Shown here piece after piece: positions 59,715 through 64,000 of a stretch of 64,000 nt of DNA. The notes under the pieces were generated by a model that worked only from the letters and a program-made list of their open reading frames with translations, ran no database searches and was not told where the DNA came from. The first letter of the stretch is position 1; each line of letters opens with the position of its first letter. The position numbers and the translations under genes were made by a program. This stretch comes from Fomitopsis serialis (taxonomy: Eukaryota; Basidiomycota; Agaricomycetes; Polyporales; Fomitopsidaceae): the NCBI RefSeq assembly GCF_022376445.1, contig NW_025954967.1, positions 558,001 to 622,000 on the forward strand. The letters are read 5' to 3'.

Positions 59715-60542
59715 CTACTGATTCTGTACTAGCCCGAGACCCTTCAGGTTATATATATGTTGTTCAATCGTCAACATCGTCGAGAAGATCACTGCCCTTT
59801 CACGAAGCTGCAGAGGTTGCTCGAAATCGAAGGCCTCCAACTCCACGTTGTGAGATTTCCACCTGTAACTTCCTTCCGAGTTCTTCACGGGCTTTGGGTA
59901 ATTGACGAATGACCTGAAGGTGCAGTTGCTGTAGAACACGCTGAGCACGAACAGGTTCTCGTCCAGCGCGATCCGCGCATCCGCGTCCGTGAGCTCTCGG
60001 TCGGTCCGCCAGTCTTGCGCTTTGTAGTGATGCTCGACGAACGCGTCGAGCGTGCGATGCAAGACGCACGTCATGTCCAGACGAGCGGTCCTCACAGCAA
60101 GTGCCATTGCTGCAGCGTCGCGTCGATCGCAATATTTCCCTTGTACTGCGACAAAGAATGGCAGAGAATCGTTCGGTACATCCACCTGTCTAGTTTCTGG
60201 GTGAAAACTGAGCCCGAAGTGAGGGATCATAGTACAGGCATACCTTCCGAGTGATACGGATGTCCAGAACGAGGATGAGCCCCCGAGGATGCGGGTGATG
60301 AAATGCCCGATGAGACCCTCTGGAGGCAGCTCTCGCCAAAACTGAGTTGATTCGGTACACGGGTGGTAGAGGATGAGGGCACTCGTTTTCTGACCCAAGG
60401 TACTGTCATCGCGCACGTACAAACGAGGAACGTATGGAGAGAGTGTGTCGCGATCTTGCGTAGTGAGCCAGCAATAGTCCTCGTGGCCAGCTACCCAATT
60501 TCGTTGCATTTTCTGTAGCCATCGTAATATTAGCTTGGTCAA
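59715..60542 (-). CDS. Unknown protein family X, copy 2, second module
   Basis: The minus-strand frame runs from TKLILRWLQKMQRNWVAGHE through LSPYVPRLYVRDDSTLGQKT, ELPPEGLIGHFITRILGGSS and FWTSV. Then FFVAVQGKYCDRRDAAAMAL, DWRTDRELTDADARIALDEN, LFVLSVFYSNCTFRSFVNYP, and VIFSTMLTIEQHIYNLK, stopping at 59715. Each block aligns with copy 1 at 56370-57302. The start is uncertain. A protein-like segment further upstream on this strand (near 60830-60680: TLYNWTKVYQSHGDCWLSIA, SRILNLLDEKYVARPG) probably belongs to the same unit. It shows clear divergence from copy 1, so the duplication is not recent. Function unknown. Confidence 0.55.
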   Translation of the reverse strand: MTKLILRWLQKMQRNWVAGHEDYCWLTTQDRDTLSPYVPRLYVRDDSTLGQKTSALILYHPCTESTQFWRELPPEGLIGHFITRILGGSSSFWTSVSLGRYACTMIPHFGLSFHPETRQVDVPNDSLPFFVAVQGKYCDRRDAAAMALAVRTARLDMTCVLHRTLDAFVEHHYKAQDWRTDRELTDADARIALDENLFVLSVFYSNCTFRSFVNYPKPVKNSEGSYRWKSHNVELEAFDFEQPLQLRERAVIFSTMLTIEQHIYNLKGLGLVQNQ

Positions 60543-61291
60543 GAATACATCAATGTCGGGTAGAGTGTCGAGTGATTGTCCGGTGTCATCATCTTCCTGC
60601 TGTCATAAAATGAATGATATCAGCCTGACCAAACAATCATGGCTCCGACACGAATGGACATACTAGGTATACGCGCGGAACAGGTATCGGTCCTATGCTA
60701 TACGCACCCGGTCGAGCCACGTATTTCTCATCAAGGAGATTTAAGATGCGCGAGGCAATGGACAACCAGCAATCACCGTGGCTCTGGTACACTTTGGTCC
60801 AGTTGTAGAGCGTCTTGAAGCGTCTGTCGCCATATATGCTGTAGACGCGTTGGGTAAAATAGAAGGGATGAATGGAGTATCAAGTGAACTCACGAGTCGC
60901 GAATGTGGATATCGATGTTTGATGAAAGATCATGATGCTGCGTTCGTCGACAACGTACATCGCTAATCGCCCTCGGTGACCCCGTCTCAACTGGAAATAG
61001 TCCACGAACGTCGAACGTGTTGAAGACATGATCGTCAGAGGCTCGAATGGGCGATTGAGGTTTGCAATTGGATATGCCAGTGCCCGGCAGAGAACACGTC
61101 AAACGTGTCTGATTACTGGTGGATCTTGCCGCGGCGAACAGCGTCAAGCTCCTGGCTCTAGGTCGGCTAGCAGAAGGAAATAGAACAGAAGGGACTACGG
61201 CGTTGACATATGAGTCAGGACGCGGGTCTATGCTGCAAAACCATCGGGAGGTAAGCCAAACCTGGTGAAGCATCGACTCGAATCGCAATTC
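60543..61291. other. Link between the modules of family X copy 2
   Basis: About 750 bp. It includes the likely N-terminal exon of module 2 on the minus strand (near 60680-60830). The remainder (60890-61288) has a 132-codon minus frame with no recognisable content. Confidence 0.35.
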
Positions 61292-62874
61292 TTACCAGTG
61301 TTCAAGTCGTAGCCGGGGAACCTTTTCAAACCATGACCTTTTGGCTTTTTCCAGCGTCTCCTCGAAGAGCCGTTGGTCTACTTCATCTGAGTCCTTGCCT
61401 CGTGAAATAACGGAGGGATCACGGTCTTGCAGCTGGTGATACCACCTATTGACGTTCGCTTCAAAATCTGAAGCGTATACGTCTCGGACTGCTTCAGATG
61501 GTGTGGGAGTCGCCGACCGCATGCCTTTCATTATAAGCTCGCCTCTCGTCGTTCGTCCAATTGCAGACTCAGGCTGGTACGCTTCAAATTGATCCCCTGG
61601 AGTCTGGCGAGCGACTTCCTCGAATAACGACACTAACCGATATACGTGTTGCTGAATGGACAATAGTGCTATGGCAACTCGGTAGCGCGCCTTGACGAAG
61701 TCCCTGGCATTTTCGATGCATTGGGAAGGGAACGGGAGCGTGGCGAAGAGGAAAGACAGATAACGTGGTTCCTTGGCAGAAGCGGAGAAAAACGGTATAT
61801 GAGCCACGAAATGAACGTCTTGTGAGTCGTATATTAGGCCGATGATCAGCGCCCACTCTGGAATGTTCACCACCGTGGTACCGGTGTCGGATTGATGCCG
61901 CAAGCCATCTACAAGGGAGGAAAGACTCGGTGCAGCAGTTCGCGCCATATCATAGCGGGTTGGCAACAACATGTTTTCATGGTCGTTCCATTGCCGCTGG
62001 CATTGCATGTTCCAGGGACGAGGCCCCACGGCGCACAGCAAGAGAGCGGGATTCATGCGACTTGCAGGCAATCGCAAAAGTCGCTCGAGGCTCAGTCCAG
62101 TGATCGGTTGGATAGGAATGTAGAGTGCCATGAACTGGATGGTGTCGGGAACAATCTGCTGGCCATCTAGGCCCATATTCTGCCTACATGGCGGACGAGA
62201 CCATAGGAAGTTTAAAACCTGGAAGGCTAAAGCGTGAAGCTTGAAGACTCACTTTCGAATATAGACACCAGGTATACCGTCGAGGGCTGAAGCAATAACG
62301 TGCTCTGCCAACAGAGGTGTGTCTCGGTAATGCAAAATCTGCGCCACTTGGTTGAGAGTTTTATGTGTTCGCAGAGCGAGCGAATTCTGATTCCTCTGTT
62401 GATGATTATCGCGCGCACTGATCGTGTAGCGCTGGAGTGACGAGCAGAAGGTGGGCGAAGCACTATGAGGACTTGCGAAGGGGTTGTACTTGAACTCCAT
62501 GAGGTCATCCCGGATTTGGTTTAGCATGACACGAACACGATGAAAGTCGAGTTCAGTGGTGAAGGTCTCGAAGAAACTACTCTTCTCGAACGCAGTGCCT
62601 ATCAACGACTGATCATGTAAATGCTAAATGTTCCTGACGTGAACAAACATTAACCAAAAGACAGATTCTCGAGTCAACGCACCTCCGCCCAGACATCCGG
62701 CACTAAGAGTTTATCCCATGACTTTACGATGTCCTTCAAGTAGCTCAATTGAGGAGCGCATAGCTGGTGCATAGGTTTGGTGGCATCTGGCGTATGGATG
62801 GATCCAAACATCCAGGCTGTAGGTTGTTCTTGTGCGTGCACAGATGGCGCTGCGGTCCAGGTCATCTTTGACAT
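61292..62874 (-). CDS. Unknown protein family X, copy 2, first module
   Basis: The first exon (62874 to about 62680) starts MSKMTWTAAPSVHAQEQPTA and includes CAPQLSYLKDIVKSWDKLLV. Exon 2 (about 62605-62255) has VRVMLNQIRDDLMEF, LNQVAQILHYRDTPLLAEHV and IASALDGIPGVYIRK. The last exon (to 61292) has LYIPIQPITGLSLERLLRLP, IIGLIYDSQDVHFVAHIPFF, LFATLPFPSQC and RYRVAIALLSIQQHVYRLV. It ends RLRLEHW with TGA at 61292. This copy reads more cleanly than copy 1, so I take it as the better guide to the protein. It is transcribed divergently from carrier copy 2, with 246 bp between. It is soluble-looking, with no signal peptide. Function unknown. Confidence 0.6.
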
Positions 62875-63120
62875 TCAGGTTTGTAGCGGTTTATGGACCC
62901 GTAAGTAATGCGGAAGACGAGACGGCCCAATACGGTTGACTGATGTTGGCCCGAGTCTGGGCGTTTCGCGCGACGCGGTCAGTTCCTGGTCAGTTCTACT
63001 TCCTCCAGACCACACACACCGTCAGCTCAGCTTCGCTAAACCATCCCCATCTAGTCTGGCTAATACCTGCACTTAACGGTAGCCGTCGTATTGTCTATAC
63101 TTTGCCAGGACTGCGAAGGA
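62875..63120. promoter_or_regulatory. Short divergent region between family X copy 2 and carrier copy 2
   Basis: 246 bp between two presumed start codons. The carrier-proximal half is duplicated upstream of carrier copy 1. No TATA-like element stands out. Confidence 0.35.
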
Positions 63121-64000
63121 ATGGGCACCCCAGAACCGTCTGCGCGCAGCAGAAACTGACCAGACTGAGCCTTATACTACGGGCTCTCAGTGATATGTCT
63201 TGATCCTGTAAGTCGTGTTCACGCTTACTTGGAGTCGCAGCAGTGAAGTTTGCTGACAGATTGCCGGAATGCCATCCAAATTATTCGAGCATCCCTTCGA
63301 CCTCACGAAAGCCCGACTACGATCCCAAGTACTAGATGCAACCGCTCGGTTTGACGGGCCAATGAAATGCTTGGTGCAGACATGGCAGAAGGAGGGCTTG
63401 CGAGGTCTGTACAGGGTGAGTCTGCTCTTCCTGGAGGCGAAGGATAGCTTGAGAGTTTTTTTGCAGGGCCTACGAGCGCCCATAGTCGGCGCGATGGCGG
63501 AGAACGCAACACTTTTCTGGACATACACAGAGTTGACACAGAGTTCCAAAACGTGATTCCGTGATGTGAGAGCAGCCGGCGACACACCAAATACGCTCGG
63601 CCAACTCGCTCTCGCAGGTTCCGGCGCAGGTTATGTAACGAGTTTCGTCCTGTGAGTACCATCTCTATGTCGTCGCCCAGCGCCCTTCCAATGCTTCCGT
63701 AATACCCCCATAGAGCTCGTGATGTGCAAGATGCAAGTGCAGATGTCTCGAGGCACCCGGTGTCTCACCAGCCCAAGCAGCGGCAGCCCTATCCTCGGTT
63801 GCGCCGGCCGCAGCCTTACCCACAGGCCTCTACAGCTCTCCTTTCCATAAACTTCCCGGTCCTATCTCCGTCCTCACATCCGTCGTCCGTACCACCGGCT
63901 TCCGCGGGCTCTGGCTCGGCCAAACCGCGACGCTCATCCGGGAGACCGGCGGTGGCGCCGCATGGCTCGCGTCCGAGGAGGCTGTCGCGACTTTCCTTCT
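63121..64000 (+). pseudogene. Mitochondrial carrier (Ort1-like), copy 2, damaged or mis-assembled, cut by window end
   Basis: This is a direct-orientation duplicate of 57634-58825, about 5.49 kb further on. It keeps EHPFDLTKARLRSQ, EGLRGLYR, APIVGAMAENATLFWTY, LGQLALAGSGAG and the region corresponding to IELVKCKMQVQ. Problems: after ATG 63121 the frame meets TGA within 13 codons because the N-terminal exon has lost bases relative to copy 1. An 11-bp duplication (ACACAGAGTTG-like) near 63535-63550 plus an extra C disturbs the next exon. The combination of several non-homopolymer changes argues for real decay. With the error pattern in this assembly, that is not certain. The third repeat lies outside the window. 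Confidence 0.6.

Noticed and set aside
54298..64000. Family X and the duplicated carriers as a transposon
   Set aside because: No terminal repeats, target duplications, transposase, reverse transcriptase or RNase H motifs were seen.
1..64000. tRNA, rRNA or CRISPR content
   Set aside because: No sequence fitting a tRNA B-box with flanking stem, no rRNA-like stretch and no regularly spaced direct repeats were recognised by eye; a covariance-model scan would be decisive.

Overview
The window is nuclear DNA of a filamentous basidiomycete, most likely a wood-decay agaricomycete such as a polypore. The evidence is dense genes on both strands, many 45-70 bp GT-AG introns with very short exons, a DUF6534 membrane protein, an extra divergent G-protein alpha subunit, a Kar5/Tht1 nuclear-fusion protein, and secreted GH16 and CE8 enzymes. 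Nothing prokaryotic, viral or transposon-derived was recognised. No rRNA, tRNA or CRISPR array was recognised by eye.

Layout. 1-2269: N-terminal part of MSH2 (-). 3607-5998: two Pmp3-type membrane proteolipid genes in tandem (-), the distal one cut short. 7116-8403: secreted pectinesterase (+). 9573-11540: DUF6534 seven-helix protein (+). 12460-12883: ATP synthase subunit k (-). 14566-16102: GPI-anchored GH16 glycosidase (+). 16557-18096: short-chain dehydrogenase (-). 19296-22824: La-related RNA-binding protein (+). 24314-26281: G-alpha-like GTPase (+). 26551-27547: unrecognised membrane protein (-). 28247-29924: S-adenosylhomocysteine hydrolase (-), divergent from a Som1-like gene at 30144-30570 (+). 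33658-34941: conserved hypothetical (+). 35792-36923: Gtt1-like glutathione transferase (-), divergent from Kar5/Tht1 at 37813-40672 (+). 41199-47878: a very large gene with eight CCCH zinc fingers, an RRM-like segment and an RBR ubiquitin-ligase module (+). 48225-50916: Ser/Tyr-rich disordered protein (-). 52831-53730: mitochondrial ribosome recycling factor (+). 54298 to the end: two copies of an unknown two-module protein and two copies of an ornithine-transporter-like mitochondrial carrier.

Many genes are core functions: mismatch repair, the methyl cycle, mitochondrial ATP synthase, translation and transport, and karyogamy. The outstanding items are the CCCH-RRM-RBR protein, the four-module unknown family interleaved with duplicated carriers, and the G-alpha lacking the catalytic glutamine.

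A caution for every reader: several otherwise well conserved genes (SAHH, Kar5, RRF, the Som1-like gene, carrier 1, LARP) are broken by single-base shifts, most of them inside short homopolymers. This looks like uncorrected indel error in the assembly rather than gene decay, so frameshift-based pseudogene calls here are unsafe. Exon boundaries were worked out by hand from splice signals and reading frames.
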